A stretch of DNA of 64,000 nucleotides from Paenibacillus sp. W2I17 (GTDB lineage: Bacteria; Bacillota; Bacilli; Paenibacillales; Paenibacillaceae), in NCBI RefSeq assembly GCF_030815985.1, contig NZ_JAUSXM010000001.1:2852001-2916000 (forward strand), written 5' to 3'. The notes under the pieces are model-generated. The model saw only the letters and a list, made by a program, of their open reading frames with translations. It made no database searches and was not told the origin of the DNA. The position numbers and the translations under genes were made by a program. Below, one piece after another: positions 17,680 through 26,231 of this stretch (positions are counted from its first letter, which is position 1; every line of letters begins with the position of its first letter).

Positions 17680-18598
17680 CTATCTTACCGTTATTGCCAC
17701 ATTGCCTTTCTTGCGCCCGGTATCCACATATCTGTGGGCCTCCGCAATTTCATCAAGAGCATAGGTTCGATCGATGATCGGTTTTAGTTTGTTTTCCTCG
17801 ATCAACTCTTTGAGAAAGAGTAAATCGGCTACTTCCATTTTCGGAAGTCGACTGTTGTTTAGAAAGACACCATTTGGCGTTAGGATTTTTTGGCATTGTG
17901 AGGGTTTGGCTTTTATTACGGCATCATAAACAATATCGTATTTGGTTTCTGAGGCTGTAAAGTCTTCTTCGGTATAATCGATTAGTTTTATCTGCTCCTA
18001 TAGATTCTACCAATCCAAAATTACTTTTACTGCACACCGCTGTGACTTCTGCCCCATAGTATTTCGCAAGTTGAATTGCATACGTCCCAAGACTGCCGGA
18101 TGCTCCATTGATCAAAATTTTCTGACCTGGCTTTATTTTTGCTTTTTGCAAATTTTTCAAAGCTGTAAGCCCTCCCGATGGAACGACCGCAGCTTCTTCG
18201 TAGGATAGATGGTTGGGCTTTATTGCAACCATTCCCTTTTTTTCTCCGGTTCCGTTTTTCACTTTTTCAGGTAAACAAATGTATTCGGCATAACCTCCAC
18301 TAAATCCTGTAAGCCCAAAGACCTTGTCTCCTTCCTTAAAGGATTGTACGTCTTTTCCTACCGACTCAATTACACCGGATATTTCTAGTCCAAGTATTAA
18401 ATTTTTCCTGGGCTTGAACATGCCGAATACAAGTCTCACCAAGAATGGATCAGCTCTTCGAATACGGGTATCGCCAATATGTGCAGTGGCTGCAAATACT
18501 TTAATTAAAACCTCATGGTCTTTTGGTTTCGGCTTTTCCACCTCTTTCATCTGCAGCACTTCTGGCGGTCCGTAATTTGTGCAAATCACAGCTTTCAT
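17680..18598 (-). pseudogene. Quinone oxidoreductase-like zinc-independent alcohol dehydrogenase, frameshifted
   Basis: ATG at 18598 follows AGGAGGG and reads MKAVICTNYGPPEVLQ, with the MDR-family NADP site (KILINGASGSLGTYAIQLAK). After SIGADK one extra base shifts the frame; the continuing frame reads IDYTEEDFTASETKYDIVYD through GVFLNN to GRKKGNVAITVR, stop at 17680. Joined, it is a full-length member of about 306 residues. Either a recent pseudogene or a sequence error. Confidence 0.85.
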
Positions 18599-18601
18599 AT
18601 G

Positions 18602-18967
18602 AACCCTCCTATTTCTTAGTGTTTCACTGCCTGGTTCCATGATCGTTGTTAATACATCTGCAGTCCATACAATTGAGCCTGTTTTTACCGTTCGAATTTG
18701 TTGGGCCATGTTTTTGATTGATGCCGACTTCAATTTATATTCTGCAGGTCCTACTTTTAATGCTTTGGTCTGATAAATGGATGGATGTATTGAATCGTGT
18801 TTTCCAAATGGAACAGGATCTATTTCGATTGTTTGAAGCCAGCTTACACTGTTTTTAAGATCTTCATAACTAAGTCGAAATGCTAGATTTCTGAGGGATG
18901 GATGATAAGACGTTTTATATTCTTCTCCCCCAATCTTGTCGGTTTCAGATAACTTATCTGTATTCAC
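18602..18967 (-). other. Open frame upstream of the oxidoreductase, unrecognised, probably a gene remnant
   Basis: About 122 codons are open in the same frame as the oxidoreductase and run into its start without a stop. The text (SYEDLKNSVSWLQTIEIDP, IRTVKTGSIVWTADVL) looks like real protein, but the start GTG lacks a ribosome binding site and a stop sits directly before it. Likely the C-terminal part of a lost gene. Confidence 0.4.
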
Positions 18968-18984
18968 AAACCCTTAGTCACGAC

Positions 18985-19023
18985 AACAACCCACCTATGG
19001 CGGTCAACATTGGGTGGGTTGTT
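18985..19023. terminator. Hairpin downstream of the SRPBCC gene
   Basis: AACAACCCACC and GGTGGGTTGTT are exact inverted repeats. No long T run on the minus strand, so termination strength is uncertain. Confidence 0.5.
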
Positions 19024-19049
19024 ATATTTGGAATAACTATTTTATTCTG

Positions 19050-19532
19050 TTAACCTTCCATATTAAATGCTTCACTATAGATTTCACGCAGCTTAGTGGA
19101 GTTATCATGCCAATGAATGGGCTTACCATTGATAATTTGGACCAATACATCCAGACACCTATGCCATCCTGCTGCGGTATTCACTGCCCATGAATCATCG
19201 TTAAACGTATGGGTAAAGATCATTCGACAACCTTTATCTTCTGCCTGCAATGAAATGTTAACCAGATCATCAACTTCACGGAAACCAAATACATATGGCT
19301 TTTCTAACTCTGTAATGGTCCCCTCATATGTCGTTCCTTCACCATCATCGAAGGCAATCTTGCCACCAAGTCTGAGATCCATCTCTCCTGTTGCGAAAGG
19401 ATACCATTGGGCGAAGGAACTAGGCTTCGTGATCATAAGGAAAACATCTTCTGGATTATGATGAAGAAATCGTTCAAACCTCAAAGCATAACGACCGTTT
19501 GACTCATGTAATGTACCATATTCACTCATCAT
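19050..19532 (-). CDS. SRPBCC (AHSA1/START-like) domain protein
   Basis: A 160-residue protein of the hydrophobic-cavity fold. Family signs are VFLMITKPSSFAQWYPF near the start, GGKIAFDDGEG, a central beta sheet and the C-terminal helix AAGWHRCLDVLVQIINGKP. AHSA1-like members in Bacillaceae are often polyketide-cyclase-like or stress proteins; the ligand is unknown. AAGGAGGATC precedes two adjacent ATGs (19532/19529). Follows the 102-residue gene in the same direction. Confidence 0.85.
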   Translation of the reverse strand: MMSEYGTLHESNGRYALRFERFLHHNPEDVFLMITKPSSFAQWYPFATGEMDLRLGGKIAFDDGEGTTYEGTITELEKPYVFGFREVDDLVNISLQAEDKGCRMIFTHTFNDDSWAVNTAAGWHRCLDVLVQIINGKPIHWHDNSTKLREIYSEAFNMEG

Positions 19533-19550
19533 GAGATCCTCCTTATTTCA

Positions 19551-19859
19551 TCACATATATCCATCTTCAGGTTCACCAACATCAAAACCCAACACTTTTG
19601 ACGCTTCTAATTTGAACGTTTCTATCCAAGAAGTCCAATCATCGTTATTCATCTGTGCATAAAATGATAATCCACTTGGTTCAACGGATGCTTCAATAAA
19701 AACATCATCCTCGTCAGTTCCAAACCAATATGGAATTCCACTTTTATAACCAATCCAGCCTGGCATATTCTCATATACTTTAGAAACTTTATCCCATACC
19801 TCATCAGGCAGGTCATACCTTATATTTAGGTTGCAATTATGAGAATTTATGTTGTTCAT
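19551..19859 (-). CDS. Hypothetical protein (102 aa)
   Basis: A small acidic protein with several aromatic residues (PGWIGYKSGIPYWFGTDEDD, WTSWIETFKLEA). Family not recognised. AAGGAGAGAATG precedes the start. A fragment of a paralogue remains at 16799-16860, so the gene type has existed twice in this region. It lies directly after repeat 4 and may be the first gene after a lost cassette. Confidence 0.65.
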   Translation of the reverse strand: MNNINSHNCNLNIRYDLPDEVWDKVSKVYENMPGWIGYKSGIPYWFGTDEDDVFIEASVEPSGLSFYAQMNNDDWTSWIETFKLEASKVLGFDVGEPEDGYM

Positions 19860-19904
19860 TACATTCTCTCCTTCTACCTTAGACGTATATCAAGATATAT
19901 CCTC

Positions 19905-20053
19905 TATTTTTATGTAAACTCTCACTACCTTAAGAGTGCAGTTATTTGTTGCAATTCAGTAAGGTAGTGCAGGGTTACCTGCTGACTCCACTTCTTCGAA
20001 TACCCTCGGCAAACCAAGAAGTGAAAGCAACAAGCGTAGATATGTTGTTATTT
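19905..20053 (-). repeat. attC-like structured repeat 4 (partly decayed)
   Basis: The right arm is CGTAGATATGTTGTTATTTAG, as in repeat 3. The internal stem CACTACCTTA/TAAGGTAGTG occupies the place of CACTGGCTTA/TTAGCCAGTG in repeat 1, with changes on both sides. GTGCAGGG and the CTTCTTCGAA region are shared. The left outer arm is degraded and no ATAAC core is left. Confidence 0.7.
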
Positions 20054-20080
20054 AGATGTAAATTACCTTCCACAAACTAC

Positions 20081-20686
20081 TTATAGATTGTATTTCGTTT
20101 TCATTCTTTCATATAACTTATAATCCGTATTTCGATTTACAATCTCTCCTATTAACTCTTTCCACTTATTTTCAATCCACTTAGGACTTTGTTCTTTCAG
20201 AATATCCTCGTTAAATTGACTATCGATATACTCCAAATCTTGTTTAAGCACTCCAATATCCTTAATCAGTTGATTTCTCGATTCTTTTTCTAGCGATATC
20301 TTATTCGATAAAATGTCGTCTGTGATTTCAACACTTATATACGTATACATATCTCTAAACACATTGTAGATTAAATCGGTTGATGGTAATTGATCTTCCC
20401 TGAAGTCGGAATTCAGAAAGACGAATGATTCTTCACCCACTTTCAAAGATACTGCAACATTTCCTAATGCGTGTATGACTGTTTCCTTGGAAGAATTGTC
20501 CTCTAAGCTTTTTATCACATCATCTAAATTGTAGATGGATTCTTTTATACCAATTTCAGTTCCATGATTTAGTTTAACCGTGTAATCAACTTCTTGGTTG
20601 TCTTTGTACGCTTTGAATTGATAGTTGAAGTACATGCTTATTATCAATCCAACCATTAGTATGATTATTGCAATATTTTTTTTCAT
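20081..20686 (-). CDS. Hypothetical membrane-anchored protein (cassette-like gene)
   Basis: A 201-residue protein with one N-terminal membrane segment (IAIIILMVGLIISMYFNY) and a charged, coiled-coil-prone extracytoplasmic part (LIKDIGVLKQDLEYIDSQF). AGGAGGTGATTC precedes ATG at 20686. It sits between the collapsed recombinase relic and repeat 4, the same position cassette 1 holds in the other island. Family unknown. Confidence 0.72.
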   Translation of the reverse strand: MKKNIAIIILMVGLIISMYFNYQFKAYKDNQEVDYTVKLNHGTEIGIKESIYNLDDVIKSLEDNSSKETVIHALGNVAVSLKVGEESFVFLNSDFREDQLPSTDLIYNVFRDMYTYISVEITDDILSNKISLEKESRNQLIKDIGVLKQDLEYIDSQFNEDILKEQSPKWIENKWKELIGEIVNRNTDYKLYERMKTKYNL

Positions 20687-20708
20687 TGAATCACCTCCTA
20701 ATAGTGCC

Positions 20709-20890
20709 TGAACTACGTATATGATAACCCATATTGTTACAATTGCGAAAGGTAATTGGCGAATAAGGGAGATTTATTAGTTTTCTCAACCCCGTATCCA
20801 ATCGATCCAATGGGCTTTGAATACGCTGAATATATGGAGGGTTGTACAGGATGCGAGTATGCAGTGGAACCCTTTATTATAGTAATAAAA
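20709..20890 (-). pseudogene. Collapsed recombinase relic B (N- and C-terminal ends fused)
   Basis: The minus strand carries IKGSTAYSHPVQPS, resembling the recombinase N-terminus (TKGSTHSLHI), joined directly to sequence encoding YIQRIQSPLDRLDTG, the recombinase C-terminus, followed by the same downstream stretch found at 11204-11245. The whole catalytic body is missing. Confidence 0.72.
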
Positions 20891-20891
20891 C

Positions 20892-20933
20892 AAAAAGGTC
20901 CTTCTTCATCCCATAGGGAATCAGACGACCTTC
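20892..20933 (-). terminator. Conserved hairpin upstream of recombinase, copy B
   Basis: GAAGGTCGTCTGATTCCC pairs with GGGATGAAGAAGGACC followed by TTTTTG on the minus strand. Same element as at 12094-12140 and 39158-39208. Confidence 0.6.
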
Positions 20934-20969
20934 GATACTTTCGGAACATATCAACTTTTTGAAAGGTAG

Positions 20970-21006
20970 AGCGTACCGTCTTTCGCTGCAAACGGGCTAG
21001 CGCCGG
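20970..21006 (-). pseudogene. Fragment matching the C-terminus of the radical SAM protein gene
   Basis: The minus strand reads VAGASPFAAKDGT, matching LAGASPLAAKGRT in the gene at 39478-41520, at about 26 of 31 bases. It lies directly upstream of recombinase relic B. Confidence 0.55.
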
Positions 21007-21017
21007 CAACCACCTAC

Positions 21018-22739
21018 TCAAGCCAACAACGCCTGTTCAATCTGATCCACAATGCCATTGATGCCTGTTGGTCCATAACAACCGATCCATGTCGCGGCAT
21101 CTACTGAGTGTATTTGCTGTCGCTCATCCGTGTCAAGCATCCCCCAGACACGTTGCTCGGTCGCAGATATGCCCTCCTGCATGATCTCATTGCTAAGCAA
21201 AAAGTAGTGGCTCGCCTGCACAGCCGGTAGTCTGTCAACGGAGATATGATAGGCCGTATCGGTGGTATCTGCCACAAATAACGGAACAGGCAGACCCAGA
21301 TCACGGTACAGCACAGCGCCTGTGCGATGAGAGGCAGAATGTACACGAACCAATGAGTCCAACGGACGAATCAGTGCCACGCTCTTACCTGTCAGTACTG
21401 GAGCAAGTTCTTCGGACAGCAATGTGGTCCGTCGATGATAATCCTCAAGTATACGTTTTGCCTCTGCTCGTTTACCAGCTAATTCACCGAACAGGCTAAG
21501 AATGGTCTGCCAGCTCTCATTGCGCTTAAACATAAGAACTGGAGCCAACCGGCTGAGCCGTTCATAGTACTGATCATGCACCTCAGTGCAAATAATCAGA
21601 TCCGGGGACAGTCGTTCCACAGCAAGCAGATCAGGGTACTCATACGTTCCGAGTATTTCGGTACCCTGCAGTCCTGCCCTAATATATTGCGGGAAATGGA
21701 ACGTTCCACTTCCCAATCCCACACTTCCTGCTGGAGATAATCCAAGCGCAAGCAAATGATCCGCATATTGCACATCGAGTACAGCGATACACTGTGGAGA
21801 ACGGGTGACAGGATATTCACCTCGCATATGGCATATCACTGGACCTTGGTCCGACTCGTACGAAGAAGCCATGCGATTCCGCAGCAAGGATTGAGCATAA
21901 TTTGCATCTGTTTCCGAAACGGCAGCAAGTCGATAACGCAGCGGAGGAACGCCATAATATTTCTTAAACGCCCTGCTGAAATAATACATGTCGCGGTAGC
22001 CCATTTTGTCAGCAATTTCCCCAATGGAAGCATCCGTATGAAGTAACATCCGCGAGGCATTCTCCATCCGCAACTGGATGACGTATTCCATCGGTCCAAG
22101 CTGCTTCTCTTGTTTGAATCGTCGCTGCAGCTGTCTTACGCTGCATCCGGCGAGGGCTGCCAGTTCCTTCAGCTCCAGATTCTGGCGATAATGCGATGAT
22201 ATATATGACACAACAACATCCACCATGTCGGACTCTGCTCCGCCTTGACCACGTTCATACTCCATGATCAGTTCGTAGATCATCACCTGGAGCAACGCAT
22301 GGGCATGAAACCGTTCCAGTCCTTCGCCACGACGCCATTTGGCAACGATTTTTTCCGCATTCTGAATCCATTCTGCCTGAGTCACAGGGTTCTGAATAAA
22401 CGAATTTTGCAGTGGATGTTTGCGATACGAGGGCATGGCATGGGAGGCTCCTTCCATGGAAGAAGCCTCGTACATAATTACGATATAATAAAGTTCGTCT
22501 GATCTGGCCGTCAGCGTAAAGGATGATCCCTTCACCACATGACAGGCAAAAGAAGCTCCAATGTGGCAACCCTCGCCATCCATTGCAAGCTCCCCTTCCC
22601 CTCCATATGCCAGCAGCAGCACATTTGAAGTTAATTCAGTTTCGCTAAGAACACTGCCTGTCTGCAAAGTACCGCTATACCCGTCAAGCATCTTGATCGT
22701 TGTATCACTCCATAGACTTGTCTGTTCTTGCAGCGGCAT
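21018..22739 (-). CDS. AraC-type regulator fused to a siderophore-binding domain (Btr-like)
   Basis: 573 aa. Residues ~1-150: cupin-like sensor. Residues ~180-280: AraC DNA-binding domain (LKELAALAGCSVRQLQRRFK and GYRDMYYFSRAFKKYYGVPP). Residues ~310-573: a periplasmic-binding-protein-2 fold without signal peptide (QCIAVLDVQYADHLLALGL, SPDLIICTEVHDQYYERLSR, WIGCYGPTGINGIVDQI). This matches Btr, which binds iron-siderophore in the cytoplasm and activates uptake. Its C-terminal half is clearly related to the lipoprotein encoded at 23563. ATG at 22739 has AGGAG at proper distance; the ATG at 22748 overlaps it. Confidence 0.92.
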   Translation of the reverse strand: MPLQEQTSLWSDTTIKMLDGYSGTLQTGSVLSETELTSNVLLLAYGGEGELAMDGEGCHIGASFACHVVKGSSFTLTARSDELYYIVIMYEASSMEGASHAMPSYRKHPLQNSFIQNPVTQAEWIQNAEKIVAKWRRGEGLERFHAHALLQVMIYELIMEYERGQGGAESDMVDVVVSYISSHYRQNLELKELAALAGCSVRQLQRRFKQEKQLGPMEYVIQLRMENASRMLLHTDASIGEIADKMGYRDMYYFSRAFKKYYGVPPLRYRLAAVSETDANYAQSLLRNRMASSYESDQGPVICHMRGEYPVTRSPQCIAVLDVQYADHLLALGLSPAGSVGLGSGTFHFPQYIRAGLQGTEILGTYEYPDLLAVERLSPDLIICTEVHDQYYERLSRLAPVLMFKRNESWQTILSLFGELAGKRAEAKRILEDYHRRTTLLSEELAPVLTGKSVALIRPLDSLVRVHSASHRTGAVLYRDLGLPVPLFVADTTDTAYHISVDRLPAVQASHYFLLSNEIMQEGISATEQRVWGMLDTDERQQIHSVDAATWIGCYGPTGINGIVDQIEQALLA

Positions 22740-22784
22740 TTCTCTCATCTCCTGACAATAGCAAAGGTAAAGTTGTTGCTGTTG

Positions 22785-23561
22785 TCATTTTAGTTGAGAT
22801 TCTTTCTCATTGTCAATTTTCGGACATTTTCTGCAATATTCCCCTGACATCTGATAATAGAAACAACAGGTGATGCGCTCGCTTTTTGCAACGGGTATAT
22901 CATTCGTACAATCGGTGAAACGGGTCAACGGATTCTTTCTCACACCGAATACTTGCCCGGACGCCACTTGTGTCAGATATGAAAAGTCCGCCTGGATGTG
23001 CTCACTTTCCTGCTCTGCCTCGTCTTCATCAGGCGTATATAGTGGCCCAATGCGTACCATAATGTTCTCCCAGAGAATACTCATCGAAAGAGGTGCAATC
23101 GCAGCAAGCGTCTTTAACAGGGGTGTAAGCTGTCCCGCAAACATCTCCTCGACCACCTTTTCCCGCCATACTTCCCTGTCTCCCATTAGTCCTTCTGCCT
23201 GAAGCCCATTCACCGCTAGAAAAGGAAATCGTGTGCCGCCCTCATGATCTGAGAGCGCCGGATGATAGAGAAAGCTGTTCTCCAGCTGAAACGAAACATG
23301 CTGATGATGAAAAGTCATCGCGGTCACCAGCGGAGCCGTCCACAGATAACCAATCCGTTTGGCTAACATCGAAGCGGCAACCTTCATGTCAGGCGCATCG
23401 ATGTACTCCTGAAGCCAACTGATATACTCTCGGCATGCCGCTTCGTCATGCAGCTCACTTAGAGCAATGGTACGGACACTATGTTCAGGCGGCTCACCAA
23501 GTAAAATCGAATGATCTTCCACTGTCTCTTTCCATAAGTCTGTCGAGAGATATGAATTCAT
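22785..23561 (-). CDS. FhuF-like ferric siderophore reductase
   Basis: 258 aa. The C-terminal motif CCFYYQMSGEYCRKCPK supplies the C-C-x10-C-x2-C ligands of the FhuF-type [2Fe-2S] cluster. Such enzymes release iron from imported ferric siderophores in the cytoplasm. It lies 1 base after the siderophore-binding lipoprotein gene and 45 bases before the Btr-like regulator, giving a three-gene iron operon read from the Fur box at 24630. Confidence 0.88.
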   Translation of the reverse strand: MNSYLSTDLWKETVEDHSILLGEPPEHSVRTIALSELHDEAACREYISWLQEYIDAPDMKVAASMLAKRIGYLWTAPLVTAMTFHHQHVSFQLENSFLYHPALSDHEGGTRFPFLAVNGLQAEGLMGDREVWREKVVEEMFAGQLTPLLKTLAAIAPLSMSILWENIMVRIGPLYTPDEDEAEQESEHIQADFSYLTQVASGQVFGVRKNPLTRFTDCTNDIPVAKSERITCCFYYQMSGEYCRKCPKIDNEKESQLK

Positions 23562-23562
23562 A

Positions 23563-24603
23563 TTAATTCGATCCGAGCAGGGCTTCCGATGCCTGATCTA
23601 CAATAAGATTAATCGCAAGAGGTCCGTAGTATGCAATCCACAATGTTGAGTTAACGTCATACGTGCGGTTATTTTTCACAGCATCAAGGGACTTCCACAC
23701 TGGATTACTCACCATAGCCTCTGCCTCTGCCGCAAACAGCTCATCCGACAGCACAAAATAACGATCTGCCCCAATGTCAGGAACCTTCTCCATCGAGATT
23801 TCAACGGAGGTATCATCCTTGATTCCCTCAACGAGTGCAGGCATGTTCAAACCCAAATCCTGATACAGAATGCCGCCTGTGCGATGCTCGATCCCATGAA
23901 CACGAATACCTTCTTTTCTCGGACGAATCAGCGCGACCGTTTCATCTCCCATTTTCTCTGAAAGCTTCGCCTTCAGTCCAGCAACTTTCTCCTCATAGGC
24001 TGTGCGCACTTTCTCCGCTTCGTCCTGCTTGTCTGTAATCTTAGCAACTGTGGCTAACGTATCACGCCAGTCTTCGTAGAAGTCCAGTACGAGGGTAGGT
24101 GCAATTTTGCTTACACTCTCATACTGTTTCTCCTGGAAGTCCGTCATGATAATCAGATCCGGGTCTAACGCTACAATCGCTTCCAGATTAGGCTCGTCCC
24201 GTGTACCCAGAACCTGTACATCACTCGGCTGATCTCCTAAGTATTCTGGAAAATCGGTGTTACCTCCAGCGATAACACTACCTGCCGGCTTCTCACCAAC
24301 AGCTAACATTTGATCCAGAAATTTAACATCAAGCACCGCAATTCTCTGTGGTTTTTCGTTTAGCGTCAGCTCACCCTTCATGTGTGTGATCGTTACGGGA
24401 AAAGCTCCGTCTGTCTGTGTTTCTGCATTCGCAGGTGTCTCCGCTGGCGTTGCCGCAGATTGTTTACCGCTATCTGTACCTGTTCCAGCACCGCAAGCGG
24501 TCAGGACAAGAATAAGGGCTAACATCAAGCCCATGAATAATCGTGATTTATGAGCAGCATATGCCTTACTTCCGGCAACCTGCCTATTTGTTCCTTGATT
24601 CAT
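23563..24603 (-). CDS. Iron-siderophore ABC transporter substrate-binding lipoprotein
   Basis: 346 aa. The signal peptide ends LILVLTACGAG (lipobox), then a Thr/Ala linker and a periplasmic-binding-protein-2 domain (QRIAVLDVKFLDQMLAVGEKP, DLIIMTDFQEKQYESV, WIAYYGPLAINLIVDQ). Catches ferric siderophore at the membrane outer face. No permease or ATPase gene is adjacent, so it must use a transporter encoded elsewhere. AAGGGGGATTC precedes ATG. A Fur box lies 27 bases upstream. Confidence 0.93.
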   Translation of the reverse strand: MNQGTNRQVAGSKAYAAHKSRLFMGLMLALILVLTACGAGTGTDSGKQSAATPAETPANAETQTDGAFPVTITHMKGELTLNEKPQRIAVLDVKFLDQMLAVGEKPAGSVIAGGNTDFPEYLGDQPSDVQVLGTRDEPNLEAIVALDPDLIIMTDFQEKQYESVSKIAPTLVLDFYEDWRDTLATVAKITDKQDEAEKVRTAYEEKVAGLKAKLSEKMGDETVALIRPRKEGIRVHGIEHRTGGILYQDLGLNMPALVEGIKDDTSVEISMEKVPDIGADRYFVLSDELFAAEAEAMVSNPVWKSLDAVKNNRTYDVNSTLWIAYYGPLAINLIVDQASEALLGSN

Positions 24604-24629
24604 GATGAATCCCCCTTATGTATAAAACT

Positions 24630-24648
24630 GATAATGATTTTCATTATC
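24630..24648 (-). promoter_or_regulatory. Fur box
   Basis: GATAATGATTTTCATTATC is a 19-bp near-perfect palindrome, differing by a single base from the classic Fur consensus (GATAATGATAATCATTATC). It lies directly upstream of the iron-siderophore operon, so repression by Fe-Fur is expected. Confidence 0.92.
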
Positions 24649-24750
24649 GAAACATAAAGAAAGTATATACGATCTCCGCATCGCGTTACCATGTACTTTT
24701 GCGACATTTAAGCCGGACTAATGCGACATCGTAAGCCGCTTATCCGCCCT

Positions 24751-25026
24751 TTAATTGATATATGCTTGCAGTCGGTAAAGGTCTGAAAGAAGCTCTTCTT
24801 CCTCCGGCGTATTTCCATACTCCCCTAACCAGCGCGGTGTGCGGATATGCCACTCGTTAGACATGTATTGCTTTTCATCCCGGTACACTATAATGTGCTC
24901 CAAGAAATACTCTAAAGAGCCGAAGGATTGTTTACCAGTATCGTTGATAATGGATTTTGTTTTTTCAATGATTGCCTGTAACATGTGTTGGATATGATCT
25001 TCTGGATTAATAGCATTAATTTCCAT
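24751..25026 (-). CDS. Hypothetical protein (91 aa)
   Basis: A soluble, acidic protein starting MEINAINPEDHIQHMLQA. ATG at 25026 is preceded by GGGGGAGG; the longer frame from 25086 has no ribosome binding site. It has Trp/Arg clusters near the C-terminus (WHIRTPRWLGEYG). No family recognised. Confidence 0.6.
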   Translation of the reverse strand: MEINAINPEDHIQHMLQAIIEKTKSIINDTGKQSFGSLEYFLEHIIVYRDEKQYMSNEWHIRTPRWLGEYGNTPEEEELLSDLYRLQAYIN

Positions 25027-25186
25027 CGATGACCTCCCCCTATCTCTACAAAAAAAATGAATTAGTATATTATTTAAATGAGCCAAATATTTCTAAACGT
25101 AGAATTCTGTTCTGATTAAATACAATAAATCGATGCCCAATGAGTATTGAGACATCGATTCATATCATCTAATTATGAGGTGAGTA

Positions 25187-25558
25187 ATGAATATGCGACC
25201 AAACATGAAGTATAGCATTATTGTTAGCGCAGTTATTATTGTCGTTGTTCCTATTATCATTGGATTTTATATGTTGAACAAGGTTGTCGATCCTGACGAG
25301 ACAATGGTTACGAGAACTGAAGTTTCTCCTGAGCTTATTACTATACAAGGTGGATTTGCAGACAGTATTAGCAAATATCACGGCTATTACCTCTCACATA
25401 ATAACAATTCATTATTCATTCAGATTAAAGGCAGTAAACTTCCTATCGGTGGTAGTAAAGACTTCACAATTTCATTTTCTAATACTTATGGGAGTGTTGA
25501 TGAAATCTACTTATTAGGTCCTGGCAACTCTAAGAAAAAGATTTGGCCGAATCCCTAA
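25187..25558 (+). CDS. Small membrane-anchored protein
   Basis: A 123-residue protein with one N-terminal membrane segment (YSIIVSAVIIVVVPIIIGFYML), then an extracytoplasmic beta-rich part ending WPNP. GAGGTGAG precedes ATG. No family recognised. Confidence 0.65.
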   Translation: MNMRPNMKYSIIVSAVIIVVVPIIIGFYMLNKVVDPDETMVTRTEVSPELITIQGGFADSISKYHGYYLSHNNNSLFIQIKGSKLPIGGSKDFTISFSNTYGSVDEIYLLGPGNSKKKIWPNP

Positions 25559-25600
25559 CTTTCATTGGAATGGATATCATATTATCTGACGCAATCAGCT

Positions 25601-26185
25601 TCAGTCTCTTCTGCTTAACTTCTTAAATGCCGAGTATTCCTGATCAGACTTCATATAACTTAATATTTTTTCCGCACATGCAGCTGAGCTAAGCTCTTCC
25701 GTATTCACTTCCAGGTCATATTCATCATTGGAGTAGATGTAGTCGAACTGGGAATGGGCAAGTCCAATCTCACGATCTCCCCTGCTCTGCTCTCTTCTGG
25801 TAAGTTCCTCTTTCGAGCACTGCACGCCTACAAACAATATCGGATAATCCGATAGTAAATCATAAAAATCGTTAAACCACTTGTCATTGCTGATGACCGT
25901 ATCCACGATGACATTCAAACCCATCTCCGAAAACAGTTTAATGGTTGCACAGTACAACGAATTGATGGGGTCGAACAGGATATCGGTCATCACATGGTGT
26001 TCCACTTCTCTTGTTGGTTTCATATCTGGATATGTATTGTCGATGAATTGATCATAATTATGCAGAATTTGATCTACAGATAGATGATGAAACGGAATGT
26101 CTCCCTGATTTTTCATTTCCATCGCAATGCTCGTCTTGCCCGAACTTGACGTTCCGTTCAAAAATATAATGAGTCCTCGTTCCAT
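25601..26185 (-). CDS. P-loop kinase, chloramphenicol phosphotransferase-like
   Basis: 194 aa. The Walker A motif IIFLNGTSSSGKTS is at residues 6-19, with HHLSVDQILHNYD and VIVDTVISND next, and CSKEELTRREQSRGDREIG giving the lid arginines. CPT-like proteins phosphorylate small hydroxyl compounds; antibiotic resistance is known only for some, so the substrate is open. ATG at 26185 follows AAGGATGATC; the frame is open further to 26272 without a signal. Confidence 0.82.
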   Translation of the reverse strand: MERGLIIFLNGTSSSGKTSIAMEMKNQGDIPFHHLSVDQILHNYDQFIDNTYPDMKPTREVEHHVMTDILFDPINSLYCATIKLFSEMGLNVIVDTVISNDKWFNDFYDLLSDYPILFVGVQCSKEELTRREQSRGDREIGLAHSQFDYIYSNDEYDLEVNTEELSSAACAEKILSYMKSDQEYSAFKKLSRRD

Positions 26186-26231
26186 ATTGATCATCCTTAT
26201 CATTAAAATTGGAAAACACTGTTCTGCTGAA

